Of a DNA stretch of 64,000 nt, positions 26,442 to 34,793 are shown piece after piece. The stretch is from contig NZ_CP041372.2 of the NCBI RefSeq assembly GCF_006965545.2, forward strand, positions 2,914,001 through 2,978,000, in the 5' to 3' direction. Below the pieces are notes generated by a model. That model ran no database searches and had not been told where the DNA came from. It saw nothing but the letters and a program-made list of their open reading frames with translations. The position numbers and the translations under genes are program-made. This DNA comes from Paenalkalicoccus suaedae. Lineage in GTDB: Bacteria > Bacillota > Bacilli > Bacillales > Salisediminibacteriaceae. Within the stretch, counting starts at the first letter, position 1, and each line of letters starts with the position of its first letter.

Positions 26442-26660
26442 ACGTTGTCCTTGTGGACCCTCGGCACTGTTCGATTTCCCAGAAGCATTGTGGGTAAAGC
26501 GGATAAGTCCAACTGAAATACGTATAGGTTAACGTATTTCGTGTGCCATTAACAGCGAGATACTCTTCTTTATTTGTAAGTCTTATCAAATAAACTTTAA
26601 AAAGCTATAAACACATTAATTCGACAAAATTCGAAAAGTGACCAGACACCAGTAAATAAT
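26442..26660 (-). pseudogene. Frameshifted 5' remainder of cassette 1 RHS core, with R4
   Basis: Compared with the matching part of cassette 2 (27590-27840), about 55 bases are missing near 26510-26530, which throws the RHS frame into a stop. Homology between the two cassettes continues to an R4-like block at 26617-26660 (AATTCGACA, AAAGTGACCAGACACCAG). Confidence 0.6.
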
Positions 26661-26698
26661 CATTGGTAAGTAACTTTCATTCGGCACTCCACCCTATG

Positions 26699-26742
26699 TA
26701 AAAAGCCTTAAGAGAATACTATCTTTCTCTCAAGGCTTTTTC
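26699..26742 (-). terminator. Terminator of cassette 2
   Basis: AAAGCCTT..GAGA and TCTC..AAGGCTTT arms, U-tract on the minus strand, directly after the immunity gene stop at 26744. Confidence 0.8.
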
Positions 26743-26743
26743 A

Positions 26744-27076
26744 TTATTCCAAATGAATGTTTACCATTTTAAGACCATTTAAAATATACTTACATCCCTC
26801 AGTTGTTTCAGAGGCTAGAAATTCATTTGTCGGACTCCCAAATTCTAACCACCTATCCGAAATACTCATTAAAACCGTATTTAGTTCAACCTCATTTGTC
26901 CCATCTAGAAGCGATAGGTCTATTTCCACTACATAAACATTTTCTATTTTCCAATAAGCCTCAATCCTTTGTATCTCTTGACTCTTTAGTATTGGTTGAA
27001 ATTTTTTTATAAAACTTCCCAAAATTGATCGAGTTTGGCATTCATTTTTTGAATTTACATATAATCGTACAAACAT
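26744..27076 (-). CDS. Immunity protein for the Ntox17-type toxin
   Basis: 110 residues, mixed strand and helix (MFVRLYVNSKNE, VYVVEIDLSLLDGTNEVEL). It begins 11 bases after the toxin stop and is followed by the cassette terminator, the usual toxin-immunity order. The immunity role is inferred from this order; I do not recognise a named family. Confidence 0.62.
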   Translation of the reverse strand: MFVRLYVNSKNECQTRSILGSFIKKFQPILKSQEIQRIEAYWKIENVYVVEIDLSLLDGTNEVELNTVLMSISDRWLEFGSPTNEFLASETTEGCKYILNGLKMVNIHLE

Positions 27077-27087
27077 TTTATATCACC

Positions 27088-27519
27088 TTACTTATGAGTA
27101 ATTTTACCATCCAATGAGACATTTAAATGTGAACCATCCCTACTCAGATGTCCCAATTGGTTTTTTCCTGTTTTTGAAAGTTGAACATCCCATTCAAAAG
27201 ACTGCCCTTTAGTTCTAGATGGACCTTTTTTCCGAACATTACCAAATTTATCAATGTAGCCACCATTTATTTTAGGGAGAGGTTGTGAAGGTGTCCAACT
27301 GCTAGATGGTACATATCTAATTTTACCACTCGTAGGCAATTGTGCATTTTTAAATACTGATTTTTTACTTAATACAGCTTTACCCCCACCCTTATTACCC
27401 TTGGCAAAGGCCAGTATCTTCTTCCCGCCCATACGCGTGATCTTTCCACCAGGCATGAGGCTTAACAGAATATTCTTCATACTCGGATCATTCTTGATCA
27501 CCTTGTAGGTGCTATACAA
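27088..27519 (-). CDS. Orphan polymorphic toxin type 17 (Ntox17) tail (cassette 2)
   Basis: 143 residues from a TTG; no good ribosome site, as expected for an orphan tip. Residues 1-48 repeat the pre-toxin region of cassette 1 (IKNDPSMKNILLSLMPGG). From about 62 the sequence follows the Ntox17 pattern: SGKIRYVPSSSW, GGYIDKFGNVRKKGPSRTKG, FEWDVQLSKTGKNQLGHLS, DGSHLNVSLDGKITHK. Ntox17 is a predicted nuclease toxin carried by WapA/RHS and other secreted proteins. About 1 kb of RHS core present in cassette 1 is missing here, so it cannot be delivered unless recombined onto a full-length carrier. Confidence 0.78.
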   Translation of the reverse strand: MYSTYKVIKNDPSMKNILLSLMPGGKITRMGGKKILAFAKGNKGGGKAVLSKKSVFKNAQLPTSGKIRYVPSSSWTPSQPLPKINGGYIDKFGNVRKKGPSRTKGQSFEWDVQLSKTGKNQLGHLSRDGSHLNVSLDGKITHK

Positions 27520-27552
27520 TACGACTCTGCGTTTAGTTTTAAAAATACTTTT

Positions 27553-27795
27553 TTAGATTCCGCCAGACTCATCGTACATGTAATCCATACGTTGTTCTTG
27601 CGGACCCTCGGCACTGTTCGATTTTCCAGAAGCAATGTGGGTGAAGCGTGTTTGTCCCACTCTCGAGTGCATATACGTCTCGACGTCGCCATCCTCGTTA
27701 TAGGTATAGGTTAACGTATTTCGTTTGCCATTGACAGCGGGATATTCTTCTTTATTCTTAGTCTTATCAAATAATCTTGAAAGAGCTATACACAT
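27553..27795 (-). pseudogene. RHS core 5' fragment of cassette 2
   Basis: 80 residues of YD-repeat sequence (NTLTYTYNEDGDVETYMHS) ending at a stop created by one extra T before the A-run that encodes KK in cassette 1. Continuing in the shifted frame gives KVFLKLNAESY before the large deletion that joins the core to the toxin region. Confidence 0.7.
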
Positions 27796-27891
27796 TTTAA
27801 TTCGATAAAAATCGACAAGTGATAGGCTCCAGCAAATTTAACAACAGATTTCATCTACACAAAATCTTATGTAGACTCCTCCTCTCTAAAA

Positions 27892-27922
27892 AAGAACCTC
27901 TAGATAATTCTAAAGGTTCTTC
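27892..27922 (-). terminator. Terminator of cassette 3
   Basis: AGAACCT/AGGTTCT arms and a U6 tract on the minus strand, 8 bases past the stop of the gene at 27930. Confidence 0.7.
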
Positions 27923-27929
27923 CTTCTTA

Positions 27930-28289
27930 CTACTCCTCTTCCTTTTCTAACAAATAACTAAAAAACTCTTCATGTAATGCTGTTTCTTCTGAAAGCGACT
28001 TATTAGTTTCACGTTCAGTTAAATCAAGGAGTAATTTATCGGCTAATTCATCTCCACCATCAATCATAACTAATATTGAGTGTATTACTCCCTCAATAAT
28101 ATTATCAGTTACTTTTTCATACGCATCCCTTTCCGCTTCGCTTGAAAGTTTTTGTTTAAGTATTTGATATGAACTTTCTACATCAGACCATACTAAATCA
28201 GATTTATCGACAAGTTTCTCGCTTGAAGCATTTACCCAATAGTCTTTTATTTCAGCTAATCTCTCAAATAATAACCTTTGCTTATCCAT
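27930..28289 (-). CDS. Probable immunity protein (cassette 3)
   Basis: 119 acidic residues, all helical (LLFERLAEIKDYW, GVIHSILVMIDGGDELADK, LHEEFFSYLLEKEEE). Such proteins are common next to WapA-type toxin tails. A 30-residue toxin C-terminal remnant (28314-28403) lies directly upstream, which supports the immunity call. AAGGAG precedes the ATG by about 10 bases. Confidence 0.62.
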   Translation of the reverse strand: MDKQRLLFERLAEIKDYWVNASSEKLVDKSDLVWSDVESSYQILKQKLSSEAERDAYEKVTDNIIEGVIHSILVMIDGGDELADKLLLDLTERETNKSLSEETALHEEFFSYLLEKEEE

Positions 28290-28313
28290 TATAATACTTC
28301 ACTCCTTATTGTT

Positions 28314-28403
28314 TTAGTGCCGATTTTTATTATATTTTTGGTCTAAATGTCTTGCAAAATTTCTAATCTCTTGAGCTGTAGGAGCTCTTCCCAATGACTT
28401 GCC
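28314..28403 (-). pseudogene. C-terminal remnant of a toxin domain
   Basis: In-frame GKSLGRAPTAQEIRNFARHL then DQKYNKNRH and a stop, ending 25 bases before the immunity gene. An in-frame TAG just upstream shows the rest is lost. Confidence 0.5.
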
Positions 28404-28854
28404 CTATTTAATCCATTATTTAGTGATTTATCGGAGAACTGTTGGATCAACTTCTCTTAAATACTTCACTTGATAGGTATAAATTCCTGCCCGCTTCATT
28501 ATTCCTTCGTATTTCTGTGTAATAGCATGATTTAATTTCTAGTATTTTCAATAATTAATTTTAATCTATATATAAACTTCTGTAGTTAGTTTTTGATGGA
28601 ATTTTAACCGTACCCTTAGTAAAACGTATTTTTTACTTAAAGAATAGACCTAGCTGATGATATTAGGGATGGGATTGCGGTGGAAGTCCATTAAATTAGG
28701 GCATACTTTTCAAAGTATTGTACGTCTAACTATCTTAACTGTATATTATACAAATAGAACCATAGTCTGCTCTAAAAAGGCACTATTATGCCAAGAGCCC
28801 GTTAACTAATGGTGCATTTATACAATTATTATATTTTATACAAATTACCAAAGA
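28404..28854. other. Degenerate intergenic DNA
   Basis: No intact gene. 28640-28745 repeats the plus-strand remnant seen near 24395-24500 (here DLADDIRDGIAVEVH and a stop, then GGGCATACTTTTCAAAGT). Confidence 0.4.
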
Positions 28855-28890
28855 AAAAGCCTTGAGGAATAAAAATTCACTCAAGGTTTA
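28855..28890 (-). terminator. Terminator of cassette 4
   Basis: AAGCCTTGAG/CTCAAGGTTT arms with a U5 tract on the minus strand just after the gene at 28895. Confidence 0.7.
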
Positions 28891-28894
28891 TATA

Positions 28895-29200
28895 TTAATC
28901 ACCTGCTATATGGATTTTTTTAATATTCTCATCACTTAAACAACTAATTAGTTTTTCTAGCATTTTTAATTTTTGCTTTGATATAAATAAACTAATATAA
29001 TCTAAATCGCTTATTAAGTTATCTATTTCTTTTCTATCGAAAGTAATATCTGTTAAATAATAATCACTTAACTTCCTCAGAAACAGAAAACTTTTCCAAT
29101 TGTTGTTTTCTTGAAATAAACCTTCGTGAAGTGCATAATCAATTTCTGTAACTCCTAGAATTTTATTATCATTATCATACAAAACTATATCAAGACCCAT
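28895..29200 (-). CDS. Probable immunity protein (cassette 4)
   Basis: 101 residues: an N-terminal LDIVLYDNDNKILGVTEID strand pair and acidic helices (FDRKEIDNLISDLDYISLF). GGAGG lies 7 bases before the ATG, within the end of the toxin remnant at 29185-29331, so toxin and immunity gene overlapped. Similar in size and order to the gene at 23619. Confidence 0.6.
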   Translation of the reverse strand: MGLDIVLYDNDNKILGVTEIDYALHEGLFQENNNWKSFLFLRKLSDYYLTDITFDRKEIDNLISDLDYISLFISKQKLKMLEKLISCLSDENIKKIHIAGD

Positions 29201-29331
29201 TTAGAAACCTCCTTACTTAAAACCTGCTTGAGAAACGCAGTTACAAGATTTCCTGCTTTATCAACTACTACTCTAACGTAGTAAAGGCTATTTCCATTTT
29301 TATCGATCCCCATTACTCTATTAAATTTTTT
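29185..29331 (-). pseudogene. C-terminal remnant of an RNase-type toxin
   Basis: Frame reads NRVMGIDKNGNSLYYVRVVV, DKAGNLVTAFLKQVL, ending inside the immunity gene. The strand-turn-strand RVVVD.AGNLVTAF pattern is typical of the ends of small secreted RNase toxins. An in-frame TGA just upstream truncates it. Confidence 0.5.
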
Positions 29332-29379
29332 TCATAAATTAAATTCCCATCACTTTAAGTTGATACCCTATCAGGCTTT

Positions 29380-29751
29380 CTAAACGTTTCTCTTGAACGT
29401 GTCCTCCATCAGTTTCCTAGCAGGGTTATATGAGGTATTTCTTTTTAATATGCTTTCTAAAATAAAAATAGCTTCATGGTACTTTTTCTCTTTAACTAAC
29501 TCATTAGCTTACTGAATTGCCACTTTATCATGGTTTTTATTCATGTTGTAAGCAATCTCAATGTACGGTCTTGCTTCTTCGTCTTTACCTAAACTTAGTA
29601 AGCATTCATATATTCTAGCATATGTTCTAGAATGGTTATCAAGTTTTAACGACTGTTGGTAATAATTTAAAGCCTCATCGAATTCACCTCTTTTAAAGCT
29701 ACCTGCTCCCTTTCCATATAAATAAGCGCTTTTTTCATAATTATTTTCCAT
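29380..29751 (-). pseudogene. TPR protein split by an in-frame stop
   Basis: 80 residues of tetratricopeptide repeats (GSFKRGEFDEALNYYQQSL, EEARPYIEIAYNMN) end at a TAA at 29509. The same frame continues with ANELVKEKKYHEAIFILESI for 42 more codons to a stop at 29380, again TPR-like, so the TAA is a nonsense mutation. The gene follows the cassette 5 toxin and was probably its immunity gene. Confidence 0.65.
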
Positions 29752-29759
29752 TTAACCGT

Positions 29760-30815
29760 TCACAACCTTTTCTTAGCATGTTTTACTAATTTATTTATTT
29801 CTTTCCTTAGTGTTTTATCTACTTGGGAGGGTGCTAATAGTGTCTTACCTCTATGTGTTTTCTCCCATCCCCCCCCCGTACCTTTGATTGCTATTTCCTT
29901 TCCACTTCTATAAATATGAATATGAAATCCACCTTCATCTAAAAAAAAATTATTAGTGTCGAATCTAAATTTGTATCCACTAATTGAAAATTTCCCTTCA
30001 ACGCTTTTATTAGATTTGATAACTTTTTGGAAGACTTAGAGTATTTTCACTTTTACTCTTAGCTTCTTTAGCCATCCTCAGAATCTTCTTCCCACCCATA
30101 CGCGTGATCTTTCCACCAGGCATGAGGCTTAAGAGGATATTCTTCATACTAGGATCATTCTTAATCGCCTTGTAGGTAGTGTATGCTGTATAGGCTTTAA
30201 ACCCTGCTTTTGCTAAGAAGATAATCAACGGTATCGGCATCGTAATAACGAGTCTGCACGTAGTATAGGCTAGTCTCTTCATTATACAAGTAGCTCGCAT
30301 AACGGAATGGGTTTGCTTGTAAAAGACGGCCATCACCAGTTAGGCCGTTTCCAGTTTGACCGATGATAGTCCCATACGCATCATACGTATAGGTGACAAC
30401 CATGATTCCATCCTCGTCACGAAGACCAAGCACATCGCCACGATGGTTCAGCACATACAGATATGTTTTTGGCGAAGCTCCGGTATGATCCGTATACGTC
30501 ATCAATTGACCAAGAGCATCTCGGACAAAGCTTGAGCGGATGCGGTTTTATCCATCGGTGATGTACGCCAAATCTTTCCCTGTGTAGTAATAGTGCTCTG
30601 TGCGAGAACCGGTTACTTTCTTCGTGCGCATGCCATGATGGTTATAGTCATATGTCGCAATGGTTGCACCTGCGCGCTTCACTTCTGTGAGCTCTCGGTC
30701 CGTTTTGTAGACAAAGTTCGTGTCCCCACGTGACGTCGTGTTTCTGTATACGCAAGAGATCATTATGGCAATAATTGGTTCACTTTATCGTACGAATATG
30801 TTGTGCATGCTGACA
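29760..30815 (-). pseudogene. Decayed RHS core plus toxin (cassette 5)
   Basis: Third RHS-core copy, nearly identical to cassette 1 over long stretches (DHTGASPKTYLYVLNHRGDV, YTYDAYGTIIGQTG) but with a nonsense codon at 30548, a deletion that removes the DPDGR core end and joins YYDAD to the PIPLIIFLAKAG region, and a C9 run near 29870 that shifts the toxin frame. The toxin end reads GGFHIHIYRSGKEIAIKG, WEKTHRGKTLLAPSQVDK. It cannot make a product. Confidence 0.75.
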
Positions 30816-30973
30816 CGTGAACTTTTTAAGGGTTGTCATGCTGCTGGTCATACATTCGTGCTTTATAACTTACTCGTTTAAGCTCCTCAAAACACATTGT
30901 AATTAAAGTAGTCAATTACTCTTGAGGAATTATTAGGGATTTTATAAGAAACATTGGCATTAATCATTCATTT

Positions 30974-32530
30974 GAATCAATTTCATAATTATGAGCCCTA
31001 CGGGCTCAAGGCTTTTAAGCAATAAAAAAAGGAGTACCTCCCCAAATGTCGAAATAAGTAGTTACCACACAAACTTATAAGACTGGAGGAAGTCTCCCTA
31101 TGACTATTATAAGGCAAGGAACCCTGTTTGGACTACAAGAATTATATGATATGGAACCTACCCAACGATTTGAAGGTGTTTTCTCTGCCATTAATATTGA
31201 CCCTATCTTCGCTGTGGTAACGAAGAAATCCCGATTTGGCAGGCCGGTAGACTTGAATTATGCGGCAATGATTTACTCGCTGGTCGCTCGTATAACTGAG
31301 CGAATTCCTTTTGTAAAAGATCTCGTGAAACGATTAAAAAACGATATCATGTTCCGATTAGACTGCGGCTTTTTAGTCTCTGATTCTGTTCCTTCTGAGT
31401 CGGCTTATTCAAGAATGGTGACTATTCTTAGTGAATCGGATGCTCTTGAAAAGGTGAAAGAACAGATCCTCTATCAAGCTATAACCGAAGGGTTTGTCAC
31501 AGATGATACTGTAGCGATAGATGCCACTCACTTTGAAGCGAAAGATCAAGCACCTCCAAAAGAAGGCAAACCTAAAGCAGAACCTAAGAAACGCGGACGA
31601 AAATCAACAGAAGAAAGAGAACAATGGGTCATAGAACAAGCAGAACGCGAAGCGAACCTGACTCTTTTTGAGAAGAAAATAGAAGATCAATTAGACGTTT
31701 CTTTAGACGAGCTTCTTGCCGCAGTACCTCAACAGCCTGAATGGGGTGTAAAGAAGAACAGCGAAGGAAAGAACGTTTTTTGGTTTGGCTATAAAGCGCA
31801 TTTAGCTGTGGGAACAGAAAGCCAGTATATTCTTCGATCCCTTTTTTCTTCTGGCAATTTGAATGATGGAAAAGCTGCCATTTCCTTATTAAAAGGGATT
31901 CAAGAGCGCCTGGATCTCCCGGCGTTACAATATCAAACGATGGATGCAGGATATGACTTCGAACCGATTTATGAACAGGTGCATCGGATGGGTCAGCAAT
32001 CCATCATTGCATATAACAAGCGTAATGAACCTGAACCCGAAGGGTTCGATAAACATTTCGCTCCAACTTGTTTACGTGAACACTCCTATCGATACGATAG
32101 CTATGACAAGAAATACGAAACACTCAAGTCCACACATCCGAAGGAATGTCATGACTGTCCTCTTTTACATGAAGGCATGAGCCAAAAAGTGTATAAAGTA
32201 AAAATCACGACAGACCTTCGTAAATATACCGCACCAGCCAGGGGCTCATTAGCTTGGAAAACCATTTTCAAGCGTCGCACTGCCGTAGAACGCGTAAACG
32301 CGTATTTGAAGTTATATTTTCAACTAGATAATGTCCGTTATCGAACAGGTAAACGTGGGAAAGTTCACGTTGATTTGGTCACGCTCGTTTATAATGCTTC
32401 AAAGCTAGCTGCAGATCGCATAAACGCTAGATTAAACCTTCAAAAACAACCTGCATAAGTTGAAAAAATGGAAGAAAATAAATTCTGCCTCTCTGATTCT
32501 ATTTAAAAAGAGGCATTATGAAATTGATTC
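30974..32530 (+). mobile_element. IS element with DDE transposase, IS1182-like
   Basis: Inverted ends: GAATCAATTTCATAAT at 30974-30989 and its exact complement at 32515-32530, about 1.56 kb in all. ATTT directly outside each end (30970-30973, 32531-32534) may be a 4-bp target duplication. Inserted next to the decayed cassette 5. Confidence 0.75.
31100..32458 (+). CDS. IS1182-like transposase
   Basis: 452 residues, complete. N-terminal DUF772-type helical region (NYAAMIYSLVARITERIPF), then a Lys/Glu-rich linker (about 150-200), and the RNase-H-like catalytic part: the first Asp in TVAIDATHFEA, the second in TMDAGYDF, the third acidic residue in KRRTAVERVNAYLK. Two Cys pairs (CLREHS, CHDC) lie between, as in this family. 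GGAGG precedes the ATG by 9 bases. The reading frame is intact, so the element may be active. Confidence 0.85.
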   Translation: MTIIRQGTLFGLQELYDMEPTQRFEGVFSAINIDPIFAVVTKKSRFGRPVDLNYAAMIYSLVARITERIPFVKDLVKRLKNDIMFRLDCGFLVSDSVPSESAYSRMVTILSESDALEKVKEQILYQAITEGFVTDDTVAIDATHFEAKDQAPPKEGKPKAEPKKRGRKSTEEREQWVIEQAEREANLTLFEKKIEDQLDVSLDELLAAVPQQPEWGVKKNSEGKNVFWFGYKAHLAVGTESQYILRSLFSSGNLNDGKAAISLLKGIQERLDLPALQYQTMDAGYDFEPIYEQVHRMGQQSIIAYNKRNEPEPEGFDKHFAPTCLREHSYRYDSYDKKYETLKSTHPKECHDCPLLHEGMSQKVYKVKITTDLRKYTAPARGSLAWKTIFKRRTAVERVNAYLKLYFQLDNVRYRTGKRGKVHVDLVTLVYNASKLAADRINARLNLQKQPA

Positions 32531-32887
32531 ATTTAAGTAAAATAAAACTGAAATCGAGAATCGAGTAATTTACTTAACCTATCCTCCGTTAGTGGAGCAC
32601 GTTTAAGGTATATTTATTTTTATCAATCAAACAAACACTTTTATGTTCCAGTCACGTCTATAAAGATAACCTCATTTTCCGAGATCAAGATACAATTATT
32701 TTTTTAGTGGATAAATGAAAAGTAATTCTGTAATGGTTATAAATATTTTTTTTATTATTGATTTAATAACTATTACTAGTATAATGCACTTGCATCTACT
32801 AGCTAAAATGATCATCTCAAAAATAAGAAGGAGACGCTTCTATTTAAAAAGGCTATGTTAAAGGTTAATGTTGATATTTGAATTTAA

Positions 32888-32906
32888 CGAACATTTGTTC
32901 TATAAT
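32888..32906 (+). promoter_or_regulatory. LexA-like box overlapping a -10 element
   Basis: CGAACATTTGTTCT, 12 of 14 positions of the Bacillus SOS box CGAACRNRYGTTYC, abuts TATAAT at 32901. The transposase starts 25-30 bases downstream. Confidence 0.55.
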
Positions 32907-32930
32907 AAAAGTATCAACTAAGGGCTGGTG

Positions 32931-33980
32931 ATGACAGTGAGAGCGACTGATATTCTCAAAGAGATACAAAAATTAAATCCAGCAGAGAAACAACGGCTGC
33001 GAGTATTTCTTATCGATGCTCTCACTGCTTCATCTTCAACAGGAAACGCTTTACAAGAGATTTCTGAACGCAAAAATAAACAGGGATATACCTGCCCACA
33101 CTGCCAATCCAAACACGTTGTCAGATTCGGCAAATACACTACCCTTGTAGATGGCGAGGAAGTAAAGAAACAACGTTATCACTGTAAATCCTGTACTGCC
33201 ACTTTCACCGATTTAACCAACACCGCACTCTATAGAACCCGCCGTCTGAATAAATGGATAAAATTTATTGAATGTATGATTGATGGGTACTCTCTCCGTA
33301 AATCAGCCGAGATGGTTAAAGGGGTAACACACGTCACGCTGTTTTACTGGAGACACAAAATACTATCAGCATTGAAACAAATTGAAGTAGTAAATTTTCA
33401 AGGTATCGTTGAAATGGACGAGACCTATTTCCTGTACTCTGAAAAAGGGCAGAAGAAAATTACAGGCAGAAAACCCCGTAAACGTGGCGGAACAGCCAAG
33501 AAAAGTGGTATCAGCAAAGAACAGGTCTGTGTATTAGTAGCAAGAGACCGCGACAAAAATACAGTTTCGACAACTCTTGGTGTAGGCAGAATAAAGAAAG
33601 AGCAATTGGATAAAGCCATTGGTCAAAAACTGTCATCTCAAAATGTATTATGTACAGATTCCTGGCGAGCGTTTAGAACCTACGCTACTGACAAAGGAAT
33701 GACCATTTATCAGTTCAAATCAGATGGCAAAGTCCGCACAAAGGGTCTTTATCATATCCAAAACGTCAACAGTTATCACAGTAGACTGAAAGGATGGATA
33801 CAGCGATTTAACGGTGTAGCAACCAAGTATCTTGATAATTATCTTACGTGGTTCCAGGTGCTTGAGAGCATTCAGCACCAAATGAACGAAGTGACGGTAA
33901 ACGATATGATAATTAAAGGGAATTTAATTCCAATAGTCGAAACATATGATAAACTAAGGTTATCTAAGTTCACGAAATAA
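32931..33980 (+). CDS. IS1595-family transposase
   Basis: 349 residues. N-terminal zinc ribbon (CPHC at about 55, CKSC at about 84) typical of IS1595, then a helix-turn-helix region (SLRKSAEMVKGVTHVTLFYW) and the ISXO2-like catalytic domain with the first Asp in EMDETYF, the second in CTDSWRAF and HSRLKGWIQRFNGV near the end. A GTG one codon earlier could also start it; AAGGG is 7 bases before the ATG. Intact. Confidence 0.85.
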   Translation: MTVRATDILKEIQKLNPAEKQRLRVFLIDALTASSSTGNALQEISERKNKQGYTCPHCQSKHVVRFGKYTTLVDGEEVKKQRYHCKSCTATFTDLTNTALYRTRRLNKWIKFIECMIDGYSLRKSAEMVKGVTHVTLFYWRHKILSALKQIEVVNFQGIVEMDETYFLYSEKGQKKITGRKPRKRGGTAKKSGISKEQVCVLVARDRDKNTVSTTLGVGRIKKEQLDKAIGQKLSSQNVLCTDSWRAFRTYATDKGMTIYQFKSDGKVRTKGLYHIQNVNSYHSRLKGWIQRFNGVATKYLDNYLTWFQVLESIQHQMNEVTVNDMIIKGNLIPIVETYDKLRLSKFTK

Positions 33981-34058
33981 TTATATTTCTTATTCAACTA
34001 ACGGGGCAGGTTAGTTTAAGTACAGAAATGACCAAACAATAATAGGAGGAAAGAATTA

Positions 34059-34604
34059 ATGGTGAATAGTGATGACCACAATAACATCCCAGTATGGGCA
34101 TTTGAAGCAATAGAGATAAAAAAACCTAATGCTATGTGGAAGAACAAAGGTATTCAGGAAAGAGAAGAACTATACATTCTACTCTCACCTTTTGGTGTTA
34201 AGCAAATAGAGCACATTGGGAGTACGGCAATCCCTAATTTGCCAGCTAAACCTATTATCGACTTAATGGCTTCTATTCCATCTTTAGAACAAATCAACAA
34301 AATAGCTGAACATCTGCTTTCAAACGACTGGCACTATGTACCTCCTGAATTAGACAAAAAGCCCTGGAGGAGATTTTTTGTTAAAGTGAAGAAAGATAAA
34401 CGAGTTGCCCACTTGCATCTTCTGCAAGAAGGAGAAGAACGTTGGGAAAAACAACTTATATTCAGAAATAAATTAAGAACAAATCCACACCTTGTTGAGG
34501 AATACGCTAATCTAAAAAGTCGATTAGCACAGGAATTTAATAAAAACCGTGAGGAATATACAGAAGCAAAGACTGATTTTATAAATAAGGTGATATTCAA
34601 CTAA
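34059..34604 (+). CDS. GrpB-family (nucleotidyltransferase-fold) protein
   Basis: 181 residues. The GrpB/UPF0157 signature is clear: HIGSTAIPNLPAKPIIDLMA, then RRFFVKVKKDKRVAHLHL and WEKQLIFRNKLRTNP. The fold is that of minimal nucleotidyltransferases; the biological role is unknown. AGGAGG lies 9 bases before the ATG. Near-identical short sequences (ATTCAACTAACGG..., 33990 and 34600) flank it on both sides, so it looks like a mobile cassette behind the IS1595 transposase. Confidence 0.82.
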   Translation: MVNSDDHNNIPVWAFEAIEIKKPNAMWKNKGIQEREELYILLSPFGVKQIEHIGSTAIPNLPAKPIIDLMASIPSLEQINKIAEHLLSNDWHYVPPELDKKPWRRFFVKVKKDKRVAHLHLLQEGEERWEKQLIFRNKLRTNPHLVEEYANLKSRLAQEFNKNREEYTEAKTDFINKVIFN

Positions 34605-34641
34605 CGGGTGCGTTAGTTGAAGAAGCCACTAATAACAACGA

Positions 34642-34672
34642 AAAGGACTTCCTAATATATGGAAGTCCTTTT
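34642..34672 (+). terminator. grpB terminator
   Basis: AAGGACTTCC/GGAAGTCCTT with TTATC after it, about 40 bases beyond the stop. Confidence 0.8.
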
Positions 34673-34715
34673 ATCATAGTAAAAAACAATATTAAACTTT
34701 AACAAAGCCTTTAAA

Positions 34716-34757
34716 AAAAGAACTTTGATTGGCTTGCAGTCAATCAAGGTTCTTCGC
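34716..34757 (-). terminator. Terminator of the Imm26-like gene
   Basis: AAGAAC.TTGATTG and CAATCAA.GTTCTT arms with a U6 tract on the minus strand. Confidence 0.8.
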
Positions 34758-34793
34758 TTAGTAATATTTAAAAGTTTTATATTAGCTTTTTAC

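Larger units (their letters stand above)
32849..34628 (+). mobile_element. IS1595-like element, possibly carrying grpB
   Basis: The transposase at 32931 belongs to IS1595. The candidate left end GGCTATGTTAAAGGTTAATG and the candidate right end (complement GGCTTCTTCAACTAACG) share only GGCT and a similar composition, so the borders are tentative. If correct, the grpB-like gene lies inside as a passenger; IS1595 elements with passengers are known. Confidence 0.4.

Noticed and set aside
29860-29885. C9 run as proof of a pseudogene
   Set aside because: A homopolymer of this length could be a sequencing error; the pseudogene call rests on the separate nonsense codon and deletion.
30764-30970. Separate gene between cassette 5 and the IS
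   Set aside because: Only decayed RHS similarity to about 30815, then no frame of useful length.
32535-32848. Gene between the two IS elements
   Set aside because: No frame with a start signal; AT-rich filler of about 310 bases.
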